Origin: JALZAI01 sp038212215 | GTDB taxonomy: Bacteria > Actinomycetota > Actinomycetes > Mycobacteriales > Jatrophihabitantaceae | Assembly (NCBI GenBank): GCA_038212215.1 | Contig: JBBQUT010000039.1 | Span: 1-39,822, forward strand | Direction: 5' to 3' | DNA length: 39,822 nt | Shown: positions 1 through 6,948 of the stretch, piece by piece | Layout: the number at the start of each line of letters is the position of its first letter | Position numbering within the stretch: position 1 is the stretch's first letter | The notes under the pieces: generated by a model | Databases searched by the model: none | Seen by the model: only the letters and a program-made list of their open reading frames with translations | What the model was told of the DNA's origin: nothing | Translations under genes and position numbers: made by a program

Positions 1-141
1 CCTACTGCTCGCCGGACCACACAGCCTCACCACGCTGCTCACCTGGTCAACCTGGCGCCGAAGACACCAATCCCGAGCCCGCGACTGCCACTATCGACGC
101 CGCGAAAACCAATGATCACGAACTACGGCTGCAGTACTAGA
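1..141 (+). mobile_element. Right end of an IS701-like insertion sequence (partial, left window edge)
   Basis: Bases 2-141 are repeated without mismatch, in inverted orientation, at 39683-39822. The segment holds the last 37 codons of a transposase and about 25 bp of non-coding element end, finishing in CTAG at 137-140. The same CTAG borders the right-hand copy at 39684-39687. CTAG is a plausible target or end sequence for IS701/IS4-type elements (family knowledge); which bases belong to the element cannot be decided without a full copy. Confidence 0.8.
2..115 (+). CDS. IS701-like transposase, C-terminal fragment (cut by window edge)
   Basis: The frame opening at base 2 gives 37 residues and a TGA stop at 113-115. 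It includes the basic tail TWSTWRRRHQSRARDCHYRRR, shown here as WSTWRRRHQSRARDCHYRRR, which resembles the end of actinobacterial DDE transposases of the IS701 group. The catalytic part lies outside the window, so activity cannot be judged. The family call rests only on this tail and is from memory of related proteins. An identical tail lies at the other end of the window on the minus strand. Confidence 0.7.
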   Translation, partial: LLLAGPHSLTTLLTWSTWRRRHQSRARDCHYRRRENQ

Positions 142-160
142 GGGTGCGTGGTCATCGCAC

Positions 161-712
161 ATGGCAGACGCCACCAGCGTCCGCCCTTACCTGCAACTAC
201 TCGTCGACACACGGTACGCCCGCCAACTGATACATAGGACCGTTGCAACGCGCGCCGAGTTTGATCACTACCTCAGGGCTTGGCCGCAGAAGCGCTACGT
301 CGACTACAGCGTCGGGTATCTTGCGTTCCACGGTGATCCAGAATGCATTTACCTCGGACCCGACCCGGTGACTCTGTTGGACCTAGGCCGGTTGCTTGCC
401 GGAAACCTGACCGGAAAGGTCGTCTTTTTCGGCTCGTGCAAGACGCTCGTAGCAGATGACCGGATCCTGCAAGGCTTCTGTCAGTCAACCGGGGCACGGG
501 CGGTTTTCGATTACACGCGTTACGTCGACTGGATCGATTCAGCCTCGTTCGACCTGCTCCTCCTTCGTGAAGTGCTCAGTAGCACTCAGATGAAGCCGAT
601 CTACAAGCGCATGTTCGCCGACCACTCACAGGTGATGCGCTCTCTCGGATTCCGAGTGTCCACGAGAGTCTGGTCGTCGCCTGCAAAATATGCTCGGGAT
701 GCGATCGCGTAG
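161..712 (+). CDS. Small caspase-like protein (DUF6642-like) with His/Cys pair
   Basis: This 183-residue protein has no signal peptide or membrane segment. Two short motifs look like the catalytic pair of the caspase/CHAT fold: a hydrophobic strand ending in FHG (His57) and another ending in FGSC (Cys93). They are 36 residues apart and are followed by a segment of the type RAVFDYTRYVDWIDSASFDL, seen in DUF6642-like proteins. Known relatives are small stand-alone proteins of unknown role; proteolysis is inferred from the dyad. It starts about 20 bp from the IS end with no clear ribosome binding site, so its promoter may lie in, or have been replaced by, the IS. It shares the element with an HNH endonuclease, which raises a possible defence role, but nothing here proves that. 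Confidence 0.6.
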   Translation: MADATSVRPYLQLLVDTRYARQLIHRTVATRAEFDHYLRAWPQKRYVDYSVGYLAFHGDPECIYLGPDPVTLLDLGRLLAGNLTGKVVFFGSCKTLVADDRILQGFCQSTGARAVFDYTRYVDWIDSASFDLLLLREVLSSTQMKPIYKRMFADHSQVMRSLGFRVSTRVWSSPAKYARDAIA

Positions 713-804
713 ACGTCGATCGTCAACCGGCGGGCCGGCGGGATCGCAACGTCGGCGGTGTAGTGGGAGCACCGGTCTCCGACCCCCGCTCGCACCCGCT
801 AACA

Positions 805-1692
805 CTACGCGGTCAGGAAGCGTTGGAAACGGAGTTCGAGGCGCGCTGGATCTGGGTGCTCCGTCTGGGCGCTGGGGATCGAGATCTCGCGTCCGTGCAT
901 CTCTTGTAGGCCGTGCCGGAGCATCGGTCCATCGATCTCTTCGAGAAGGTCCCGATTGAGGTGCACAATCCGGTCGGGCGAGATGCCAAGCAGGTCTCGG
1001 TCGTAGGCGGTGTGGTGGATTTTGCAGAGGCTGAGGCCGTTGCTGACTACCGGCAGGCCGGCCTCGTCCCTATCTTCGACGATGTGCGACGCGTCGAGGA
1101 GTTCGGGGTGCCGAAGGTCGCACACAGCGCAGCGCCGCGAGTAAGCCTGTATGACGCGTGCCCGGAACTCAGGTTGATGCAGTCGTTGCCTGACGACCCG
1201 TTGAGCGTAACGACGCTCGGGCTCAGATGGGTGCAGTGGATCGACGAGAAAGCGCAGACTCTCGTCGAGTGCGACGAGGAACTGGCGATGCGATTGATCG
1301 TCATAGGTCACGTACACCGGAAACACCGGAACAAGCACTCCGGGTTTGATTTTGCGTAGCAGAATGAGCGGCAATCCGAGGTCCATTGCTCGACGCAGCT
1401 TCGTGTTCTGCCCAGCGTCACTGCCCGCGCGATAGTCGTAGCGCAGGAGGCCGCCTTCGATCTCCTCGTCGTTGTACGGGCCATCGGGAGAACTGACGAT
1501 TGTGAGGGTGCCATCGAGATCCCGGGGATTCCAGATACCGGCGCCACCGGCGTCGATCAGGCGTCGCGTCTGACCCTCGCCGATGTCGAAAGAGCCCAAC
1601 TCGGTCCGCGTCACCACGCCGCCATTGCGGACCGCTCGTTCAGCCAGCGCATCCATGATCCGCTGTCGCAGTACGTGCTCCAGCTCACTCAC
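805..1692 (-). CDS. HNH endonuclease, restriction type (McrA-like architecture)
   Basis: This 295-residue protein starts at GTG. The first ~50 residues look like a helical or winged-helix region. Residues ~50-150 form a beta-rich domain containing the YNDEEIEGG and YDYRAG motifs and an FPVYV strand; this resembles the DNA-binding head found in front of HNH domains in ScoMcrA-like and related putative restriction enzymes. The nuclease domain follows: CAVC (Cys188, Cys191), DASHI (His203), SNGLSLCKIHH (Asn218, Cys223, His226/227). This is a complete zinc-type HNH centre. Type IV restriction of modified DNA is a reasonable inference from the architecture. No methylase is adjacent, which fits a modification-dependent enzyme. 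It is probably element cargo. Confidence 0.75.
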   Translation of the reverse strand: MSELEHVLRQRIMDALAERAVRNGGVVTRTELGSFDIGEGQTRRLIDAGGAGIWNPRDLDGTLTIVSSPDGPYNDEEIEGGLLRYDYRAGSDAGQNTKLRRAMDLGLPLILLRKIKPGVLVPVFPVYVTYDDQSHRQFLVALDESLRFLVDPLHPSEPERRYAQRVVRQRLHQPEFRARVIQAYSRRCAVCDLRHPELLDASHIVEDRDEAGLPVVSNGLSLCKIHHTAYDRDLLGISPDRIVHLNRDLLEEIDGPMLRHGLQEMHGREISIPSAQTEHPDPARLELRFQRFLTA

Positions 1693-2086
1693 GCCGCAAG
1701 GCTACGCGGCAACGCCGGTATACGGATCAACAGTCTTCATGGTCGCCAATCGTATGCGGGGGCATTGACGGGTTCGCGGCTCGTCTGGCGTCCGGTTGGA
1801 ATATCGAAAATACAACCGCGGTGGACCCGAATCACCTTGTATAGGAGGCTCGTCGTGCAAAGTTTGGCATTTGCGTCCCTCCGCGGGCGCCGTGCGCGCA
1901 GGTCAATACGCTCCACTGAGATCAAGATCATCTGGTAGCCATCGGTACCACTTGCTGGTTCCGAGCCGTACTGCGATGTTCGTCAGAGCGCGAAAATCCC
2001 TACGACATAAGGGTTTCCAACTCTCGCGGACTTGGGCCAATAGTCGAACGGGTGGCTGGCAGTGTGCGCGTCCTAGTCCGAGTCTG
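1693..2086. other. 394-bp intergenic region between HNH gene and integrase
   Basis: Apart from a possible 27-codon ORF at 1855-1938, nothing is recognised. Longer open frames across it run into the integrase antisense strand and look like chance. Base composition is more A+T rich than the flanking genes, in line with promoter or recently acquired DNA. Confidence 0.4.
1855..1938 (+). CDS. Possible 27-residue basic peptide
   Basis: A GTG codon follows a full AGGAGG Shine-Dalgarno (1843-1848) with a 6-nt spacer. The frame encodes a very basic peptide (RGRRARRSIRS core) ending in IIW and TAG. It is too short for family assignment. The strong ribosome binding site is the only reason to list it; it could equally be chance in an intergenic region. 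Confidence 0.25.
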   Translation: MQSLAFASLRGRRARRSIRSTEIKIIW

Positions 2087-3445
2087 TTACGAGGTTCCCC
2101 GGATGCGGCGCAGTGCGGCGATCGCGGTCTCGTCTGCGGTGGGCAGCGTGTGCAGGTACTTGCCGGTGGTGGCGATGCTGCCGTGGCCGAGCCGTTCCTT
2201 GACGACCTGAAGGTCGGCGCCGCCGGCGAGCAGCCACGAGGCGTGTGAGTGGCGCAGGTCGTGCAGTCGCGGTCGCGGGTCGAGACCGGCGCTGGCGCAG
2301 GTGGGCAGCCAGACCTGGTTGCGGAACCAGTCCCGTGGCAGGTGTCCGTCGCTGTCGCGCATGCGTGGTTGGCGCGGGGAGTCCAGGCCGCTGGCGCGAC
2401 GCTCGGCGCGGTAGTGGGCGAAGGCGGCTCGGCAATGCACGCACCGACACTTCCCGGCCGTGTAGGCCGACAGCGTGCCGTGGCCGTACTGACGCCCCGC
2501 GGCGTTCGGCGCGGTGAGCCCGAGTTGGTCGACCGGCATCAGGCGGCGCGGACCGGCCGCCGCACCCATGAAGGTGTCGAAGCGGAACAGCAGGTCGGAG
2601 GGCGCGAGACCCTGCGCCGCGATGTGCGCGCTGATCGCCACGACCAGGTCCGGATCGAGCTTGAAGCGGCGCGAGCGCTTGTTCTTCGGGTACGGCTTGA
2701 CCAGGAATCGTTCGCCGTCGGGGTCGTAGGCCGGGTTGACCTCGGCGACAGCGCGCGTGATGGTGGGGATCCCGGACGGCATGTGCAGATCGATCGGCCG
2801 CAGCTCGGTCAGCTCGCCCCACCGCAAACCGGAACCCATCGAGACCTCGACGAACAGCCGCGCCGTGTCCGACGGAAGGGCGTCGAGCAGCGCCTCGAAC
2901 TCGGCCGGCGTCACGATGCGGTACTCCTTGACCGGCACCGTGGGAGTCTTCACGCCGCGGCACGGATGCAGCAGCACGACGAAGTCGTTCAGGGCTGTCG
3001 TGAACACCGCCGACAGGATGATCTTCAAGTGCCGGATCTGGGCCGGGCTAACGCCGGCAGCGGCCAGCCGGGTGACCCATTCGCGCACGTGGACCGGAAG
3101 AATGTCGCGGATCTTCATCGATCCGAACCACGGCAGGATGTGGCGGTCCAGGCAGTACCGGTAGCCCTCTCGGCTGGACGGTTCGAGCACGTGGTTGGGA
3201 TACCACTGTTCGTTGACGTAGGAGTCGAACCGCAAACTGCGCGCCGCCGGGTCACCGGCGCGCCCGGAGCGCTGCAGTGTCTCGGCGAGTTGCCACGCCG
3301 CGTCGGCGGCACGCTTGGTCGCGAACGAACCGGCCGAGCGTTGACGCCTGCGCGCGTCGTAGTACAACGCGGTCCAACGGACGCCCTTCGGCCCCATCCG
3401 CTTGCGCGAACTACCCACCGCCGGACCTCGATTCTTGTCATGCAT
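2087..3445 (-). CDS. int: Tyrosine site-specific integrase with inserted Cys-rich segment
   Basis: This 452-residue recombinase has an AP2-like N-terminal arm-binding part (~1-70), a SAM-like core-binding domain (~70-170) and a catalytic domain. The active-site set is complete: Arg208 in GLRWGE, His395 and Arg398 in HDLRHSHASW, His421 in GHGS and Tyr430 in TGKYLH. A lysine-rich turn (YPKNKRSRR) supplies the usual Lys. Unusually, residues ~317-360 between the beta hairpin and the HxxR box form an inserted segment with GHGTLSAYTAGKCRCVHC (Cys333, 335, 338) and a basic helix. It probably catalyses integration and excision at the tRNA(fMet) site 130 bp from its start. It is transcribed away from that site; repeats in its 5' flank overlap its start codon. 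Confidence 0.9.
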   Translation of the reverse strand: MHDKNRGPAVGSSRKRMGPKGVRWTALYYDARRRQRSAGSFATKRAADAAWQLAETLQRSGRAGDPAARSLRFDSYVNEQWYPNHVLEPSSREGYRYCLDRHILPWFGSMKIRDILPVHVREWVTRLAAAGVSPAQIRHLKIILSAVFTTALNDFVVLLHPCRGVKTPTVPVKEYRIVTPAEFEALLDALPSDTARLFVEVSMGSGLRWGELTELRPIDLHMPSGIPTITRAVAEVNPAYDPDGERFLVKPYPKNKRSRRFKLDPDLVVAISAHIAAQGLAPSDLLFRFDTFMGAAAGPRRLMPVDQLGLTAPNAAGRQYGHGTLSAYTAGKCRCVHCRAAFAHYRAERRASGLDSPRQPRMRDSDGHLPRDWFRNQVWLPTCASAGLDPRPRLHDLRHSHASWLLAGGADLQVVKERLGHGSIATTGKYLHTLPTADETAIAALRRIRGTS

Positions 3446-3509
3446 TTGTCATGCAAACTGCCTGACACGGCCCGATACGAGCTGACAGCAAATAGAACAG
3501 CCTGACACG
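3435..3509. repeat. Direct repeats between integrase start and att site (arm-type candidates)
   Basis: TTGTCATGCA occurs at 3435-3444 and 3446-3455 (11-bp period). GCCTGACACG occurs at 3470-3479 and 3500-3509 (30-bp period), with the related GCTGACAGC at 3481-3489. Spacing by whole helical turns next to an integrase and its att site suggests arm-type integrase or excisionase binding sites, which might also autoregulate int. Function is inferred. Confidence 0.5.
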
Positions 3510-3573
3510 TATTCCCTTATCCAGTAAGGATGATAGCAGGTCAAGGGCGAGTCAAAAGTGTTCGATTCGGCGC

Positions 3574-3618
3574 GCTCATAACCCAGAGGTCGCAGGTTCA
3601 AATCCTGCCCCCGCTACA
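3574..3618 (+). other. Attachment-site junction: 3' half of initiator tRNA(fMet)
   Basis: The segment begins at the anticodon loop (CTCATAACCC, anticodon CAT) and runs through the anticodon 3' arm, T-arm (GGTTCAAATCC) and acceptor 3' strand (CCCCGCTA). The AACCCAGAGG context matches actinobacterial initiator tRNA. The 5' anticodon stem strand, D-arm and acceptor 5' strand are missing: the bases upstream (GGCGC) cannot pair with ACCCAG. It is therefore a tRNA fragment, as left at the far end of an element integrated in a tRNA 3' end. Confidence 0.75.
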
Positions 3619-3636
3619 AGGTTGAGGCAGTAATGA

Positions 3637-3670
3637 CAAGGGCTCCAGCGTGATGACGCTGGGGCCCTTG
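3637..3670 (+). terminator. Strong hairpin downstream of the tRNA(fMet) fragment
   Basis: A 15-bp stem (CAAGGGCTCCAGCGT against ACGCTGGGGCCCTTG, one T-G pair) closes a 4-nt loop. It sits 18 bp after the tRNA fragment and is probably the original tRNA(fMet) terminator, marking chromosomal DNA outside the element. There is no long T run, as is common in actinobacterial terminators. Confidence 0.6.
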
Positions 3671-3778
3671 ATCATTTGCCACTCATTGCCATCAGGATTT
3701 TGCCGGTCACGATCCGGTAACGCTTGTCGCGTTCGCTATCTCCTATTGCACTTGACCGAAGGGTGAGGGGTGATTTCG

Positions 3779-3979
3779 ATGGACGCAATGAACCTGCCGA
3801 CGGTGCTCGACCTGCCTGCCGCGGCAACGATGCTCGGCATCGGGCGGACGAAGGCGTACGACCTGGTGCGCGACGACAGCTGGCCGACGCCGATCATCCG
3901 GCTCGGCAAGCTGATCATGGTGCCGACCGTGGGAGAAGTCACGAGCCGCAGCGTCCGGCCGCTGTGCCGTCAAGGGTGA
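3779..3979 (+). CDS. Excisionase / helix-turn-helix DNA-binding protein
   Basis: This 66-residue protein has a MerR-like helix-turn-helix of the HTH_17 excisionase type: residues LDLPAAATMLGIGRTKAYDL, then WPTPIIRLGKLIMVPT. The ATG at 3779 is chosen because GAGGGG lies 8 nt upstream; a GTG at 3770 is in frame. Such proteins direct integrase towards excision or act as small regulators. It lies outside the inferred att junction, on the opposite strand to the integrase, so it may belong to another element or a tandem remnant. Its stop overlaps the next start (GTGA). Confidence 0.65.
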   Translation: MDAMNLPTVLDLPAAATMLGIGRTKAYDLVRDDSWPTPIIRLGKLIMVPTVGEVTSRSVRPLCRQG

Positions 3980-4176
3980 TCGAGCGGCACGTCGAGGTAC
4001 CGGTCATTGTCGAGCGCCGGGTGACCGTGTCGCCCCGCGGGTCGCCCGGGCTGGCCGTCCTTGACGACCTCACCCGCCAACTCGACACCGACCGCCGCTA
4101 CGCCCGCGACCCGCCCGCAGTGAGCACTGCGATCAATGCGGTGTGCGCCGCGGCAGGACGACGCCTTCGACGTTGA
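3976..4176 (+). CDS. Small ORF coupled to the excisionase-like gene
   Basis: A GTG start overlaps the stop of the upstream HTH gene as GTGA, and the 66-residue frame has the strong G/C third-position bias of real genes here. It begins VIERHVEVPVIVERRVTV, followed by a charged segment (LDDLTRQLDTDRRYARD). No family is recognised. Coupling to an excisionase suggests element-related accessory function. It could also be the truncated start of a longer replication or regulatory gene, since coding signal is lost after its stop. Confidence 0.4.
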   Translation: MIERHVEVPVIVERRVTVSPRGSPGLAVLDDLTRQLDTDRRYARDPPAVSTAINAVCAAAGRRLRR

Positions 4177-4587
4177 TGACGCCGGCCGCGAAGATCGCAT
4201 CCCAGGTGCCCGGCAATCCGTTCGTCGGGCCATTCCGCGATGACCGACACGCGTCATGAAGTCCCGTCGGTGTAGTGCTCAGGCGGCAGCAGCTCAATCT
4301 CGATCCGCGCGATCTCGTCGTTGATCCGGAGCCCGAGTTCGGCGAAGAACGCCACCACCGGCCATGGATGAAGTGCCGATAATGTCTGGCGGCATCGACG
4401 GCTGCTGCGGTCGGCAACCTCATCCCGCGCGATAGCGATCGATCTGCGCGACGCCTCACTCTGCCCTACATGGCCGAGATCGGCGGCTAGCGCGCGGGAG
4501 TACGCGCTGTCTGTGGCAGATCCGGATGTTTCACGAGCGGGCGAGCTCGCGTGGCGGCCTGCCTGCCGCACCGCCTGGTCGGCGGCG
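4177..4587. other. 411-bp region with degraded coding signal
   Basis: On the minus strand short stretches look protein-like in different frames: VVAFFAELGLRINDEIARI near 4270-4370 and WDAIFAAGVINVEGVVLP near 4150-4210. No single frame carries a recognisable gene. It is probably one or more decayed genes. A 105-residue minus-strand frame (4254-4571) contains the first stretch but its N-terminal part has poor codon bias. Confidence 0.35.
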
Positions 4588-5236
4588 TCAGTCGTCGTTT
4601 CGGGCTTTGCCGGCGGCGATCAATGAGGCCACGTAGTTCTCGTCCAAGGATGCGAATTCGGCGAGGACTACCCTTTGCTGATCAGGATCGATGCGATGGT
4701 TCACGCTTGGTGCGCGTGGGTGGACGTAGCCCCAGATCACTGAGAAGGCATCGGCTATCGAGATGCTCGGCCAGGGTGAGCGGATCAGCCAAAACAGGTC
4801 CTCGCCGGACACGGACTCGAGCCACTCAGGACGTGTCTCCGGCACCGATCGGCGGTGTTCCGCCGGCCAAGCGTCCGCGACGCTCTTGTCGCCAATGAGT
4901 TCAGAGACTGGCACGTAGCCCTCGTGGCGCAGTGTGCGAACCCCTGGGGGTAGGACATCGTCGTACGCGACGGTGCGCTGATGGGCGCCACGATTGACGG
5001 CGAAAGGTTTGCGGATCGTTTCGTCAATGGCGTCAGTAGCGAGGCTGTGCGTGACCGACTTGTAGCGATACCAGCGCTTCGAAGTCGTCGTCGCGGTACA
5101 GCTGGTCGCAGCGATCGCAAACGTAAATCTGGCTGGCCCACACATGGTCCTTGCCGAACGTTCGGAAGTTCGACTTCGCTGGGTCGAGTTCGTGGACCCA
5201 CTCGACGTCGAAGGTCTCGCAGAGTTCGCACAACAT
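4588..5236 (-). pseudogene. Frameshifted zinc-knuckle protein of unknown function
   Basis: The N-terminal frame (from ATG 5236) begins with CELC and has CDRC about 35 residues later, a four-Cys zinc ribbon, and continues to DDDFEALVSLQ. Near 5065-5085 the coding signal moves one base (+1) into the frame that continues WYRYKSVTHSLATDAIDETIRKPF and reaches a stop at 4588. Joined, they would make a protein of about 215 residues: an N-terminal zinc ribbon and an alpha-helical C-terminal domain (SGEDLFWLIRSPWPSISIADAF). The family is not recognised. The break may be a true mutation, a read error, or, less likely, a programmed shift. Confidence 0.6.
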
Positions 5237-5490
5237 TTGGGCATCCTACGAGCAATGACGGTGCGGTCTGCGCGACGAACGCCCATCGGCTACTTGTCCG
5301 GATCGGTCCGAAATCCGAACCGACTGGCATCGCTTTCGAACATTCCGACCGGTAGGCGCCGCTGTCACGGGCTGGACGTGGTGGCGCGCCGCCAGACTGC
5401 GTCGTTGCGGACGTCGATCGGGTTGTGAGTCGTGGTCGGGCATCGCCGTAGTAATGGCCGAGTCGTCGGCAGTGGGTCGATGATGGAGCC

Positions 5491-5811
5491 ATGCTGCGCC
5501 GCGTTCACCCGGATCGGCCGACGTCGATAACGACTGCGCCGGAGAGCCCCGCGGAGGAGTTGGGTCGCCGTCAGAGGCGGTACGCGGTGATGGCCGTCAT
5601 CTTTATCGCGAGCTTCACGGCGGCGGCGCTGCTGCATCGTGACACCGCTTTGGCGTTGCTGCTGTGTGGTGTCGCGATGACGACACTCGTGTGGTCGGTG
5701 ATCGGCGCCAATGTCCGCTCGCCGCGGCGGCGGCCAGCTGGCCCCGGCCGCATCGTCACCGAACACAGGAAACTTCCCTCGGACCCGGCCAAGCGGCCGC
5801 CAGGAAAGTAG
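5491..5811 (+). CDS. DUF3099-family small membrane protein
   Basis: This 106-residue protein has the DUF3099 layout: an N-terminal TTAPESPAEELGRRQRRYAVM segment (cut here to SPAEELGRRQRRYAVM), then two hydrophobic helices (~residues 31-48 and 52-70), then a basic cytoplasmic tail rich in Arg and Pro. DUF3099 proteins are widespread in actinobacteria and of unknown function. The start is supported by GGAG just upstream of the ATG. There is no operon partner: the 5' neighbour is a minus-strand pseudogene and the 3' neighbour a truncated HNH remnant. Confidence 0.7.
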   Translation: MLRRVHPDRPTSITTAPESPAEELGRRQRRYAVMAVIFIASFTAAALLHRDTALALLLCGVAMTTLVWSVIGANVRSPRRRPAGPGRIVTEHRKLPSDPAKRPPGK

Positions 5812-5842
5812 AAAGTTCCGAGGTGGTGCTCATCGTTTGCGC

Positions 5843-6040
5843 GAGCATCACTTCTCGTTCCGCGGCGGCTGGACCTCGGTCAGCAACGGGCAAGCCCTGT
5901 GCCAGCGACACAACCGCAAGAAGTCAGCGCGAGTGCCGTGGGACAGGCGGCTCAACAACCTGACGAGACGACGCACCGCCTACTTCGTGCCGGGCCACGA
6001 TCCAGTCGTCGTACGCCGCCGACCGCCAGCACCCCGTGGC
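5843..6040 (+). pseudogene. 3' remnant of an HNH endonuclease
   Basis: One frame encodes the C-terminal half of an actinobacterial HNH domain: GGWTSVSNGQALCQRHNRKKSARVP followed by WDRRLNNLTRRRTAYF and a VVVRRRP tail (key part NGQALCQRHNRKK). The Asn and the Cys/His ligands are present, but the upstream half with the first CxxC and catalytic His is absent. The DUF3099 gene occupies that place. The frame then runs on without similarity into the 3' end of the convergent phosphotransferase-like gene. It is interpreted as a truncated gene. Confidence 0.6.
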
Positions 6041-6191
6041 ACGAAGCCGGCTGCACCCGCTACCCAAGAGCGCCTCAGTAGGGCTGCCGGCCTCGGTGCA
6101 GCAACGCCGACTCAGGTAGATCGCCTGGTCTCCTCGGCGAGCGCTCCGCGGGAGTCTGAACGGCAGTCGTGGGTGGCGGGCTCGTGCGGCC

Positions 6192-6948
6192 TCACAGCCG
6201 CGATCGCAGCACGGCGACGTCGGGATACGCTTCGGGCGGGCCGTAGCCGTGCTCGACCAACCAGCGGACGTTACTCAGGCATCGCAACGACCACCACGCG
6301 CGAATGACATCGACGTCGACGTCGGTGCCGTAGCCGGCGATGACGTCGCCGAGGTGCTCCGGGTGTCCGAGCGTGAGGGTGGCGAGGTCGAACAACGCGT
6401 CGCCCCGGCCGCCCTCGGACCAGTCGATGACGCCGGTGACCTTGTCTCCGGCGACGAAGACGTGGTCGACCTGCAAATCGCCGTGAATGAAAACCGGCGT
6501 CCACGGCCGGAGTGCAGTCTCTGCGAGTCGGCGGTTGCGTGTGACCACGTCGGCAGGAAGGACGTCATTTGCGACGAGCCATTCGCATTCACTGTCGAGC
6601 CGCGGGGCAAGCTCGTCGAGGTTCTGACTGGGCCATGGTGGCAGCGGGGCGTCATGCAGCGCACGGACGGCGGCACCAGCGGCGGCCCACGCCACTGAGG
6701 ATGCGGTAGACGGCTCGCCGAGGTGGCCGAGTTTCGTCCCTGGGACGGCGGCGAGCGCGAGCACGGGCACCTTCCGCCAGAGGATCTGCGGGGTCGGGAC
6801 CGGCGCCAGCCATCGCCTCGACCTCGACGTCGGTGCGGGTCTGATCGCCGTCAATCTTGAGGAACACATCACCGACGCGCAGGGTCGCGCGCTGCTTATG
6901 GGCGACGACAACCTCGACCTCCTCCACGTCGGCCATGATCGCGCGCAT
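6192..6948 (-). pseudogene. Aminoglycoside phosphotransferase-like kinase, frameshifted
   Basis: The C-terminal 200 residues are a clear APH-family kinase: HGDLQVDHVFVAGD (Brenner box, here H-G-D-L with D-H instead of the usual G-N), VIDWSEGGRGDALFDLA (DFG-equivalent Asp and the following Asp). The N-terminal lobe is in another frame (MADVEEVEVVVAHKQRATLR, VFLKID with the ATP-binding Lys). The two join near 6806-6812, where VEVEAMA should lead into APVPTPQILW. A full-length enzyme of ~245 residues would result from correcting one base. ATG 6936 or 6948 could be the start. If functional, it would phosphorylate a small molecule; aminoglycoside specificity is not implied. Confidence 0.65.

Larger units (their letters stand above)
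142..3618. mobile_element. Right-hand part of an integrative element inserted in tRNA(fMet)
   Basis: A tyrosine integrase gene sits just inside a 45-bp 3' half of an initiator tRNA. Two possible cargo genes, a caspase-like protein and an HNH endonuclease, lie further left. When an element enters the 3' end of a tRNA gene, the full tRNA is rebuilt on one side and a bare 3' fragment is left at the other. The fragment at 3574-3618 therefore suggests that the element lies to its left. The left boundary is not visible because the window ends in an insertion sequence. The extent is inferred. Confidence 0.5.

Noticed and set aside
2249..3505. Long plus-strand open frame opposite the integrase
   Set aside because: It lies fully antisense to a gene with all catalytic motifs; high GC keeps antisense frames open. 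The translation is Arg/Gly-rich without motifs.
3574..3618. Complete tRNA(fMet) gene
   Set aside because: The 5' half is missing: upstream bases do not form the anticodon stem, D-arm or acceptor strand.
5040..5110. Programmed +1 frameshift in the zinc-ribbon gene
   Set aside because: No slippery site, stop-codon pause or downstream structure stands out, and other frameshifts nearby point to decay.
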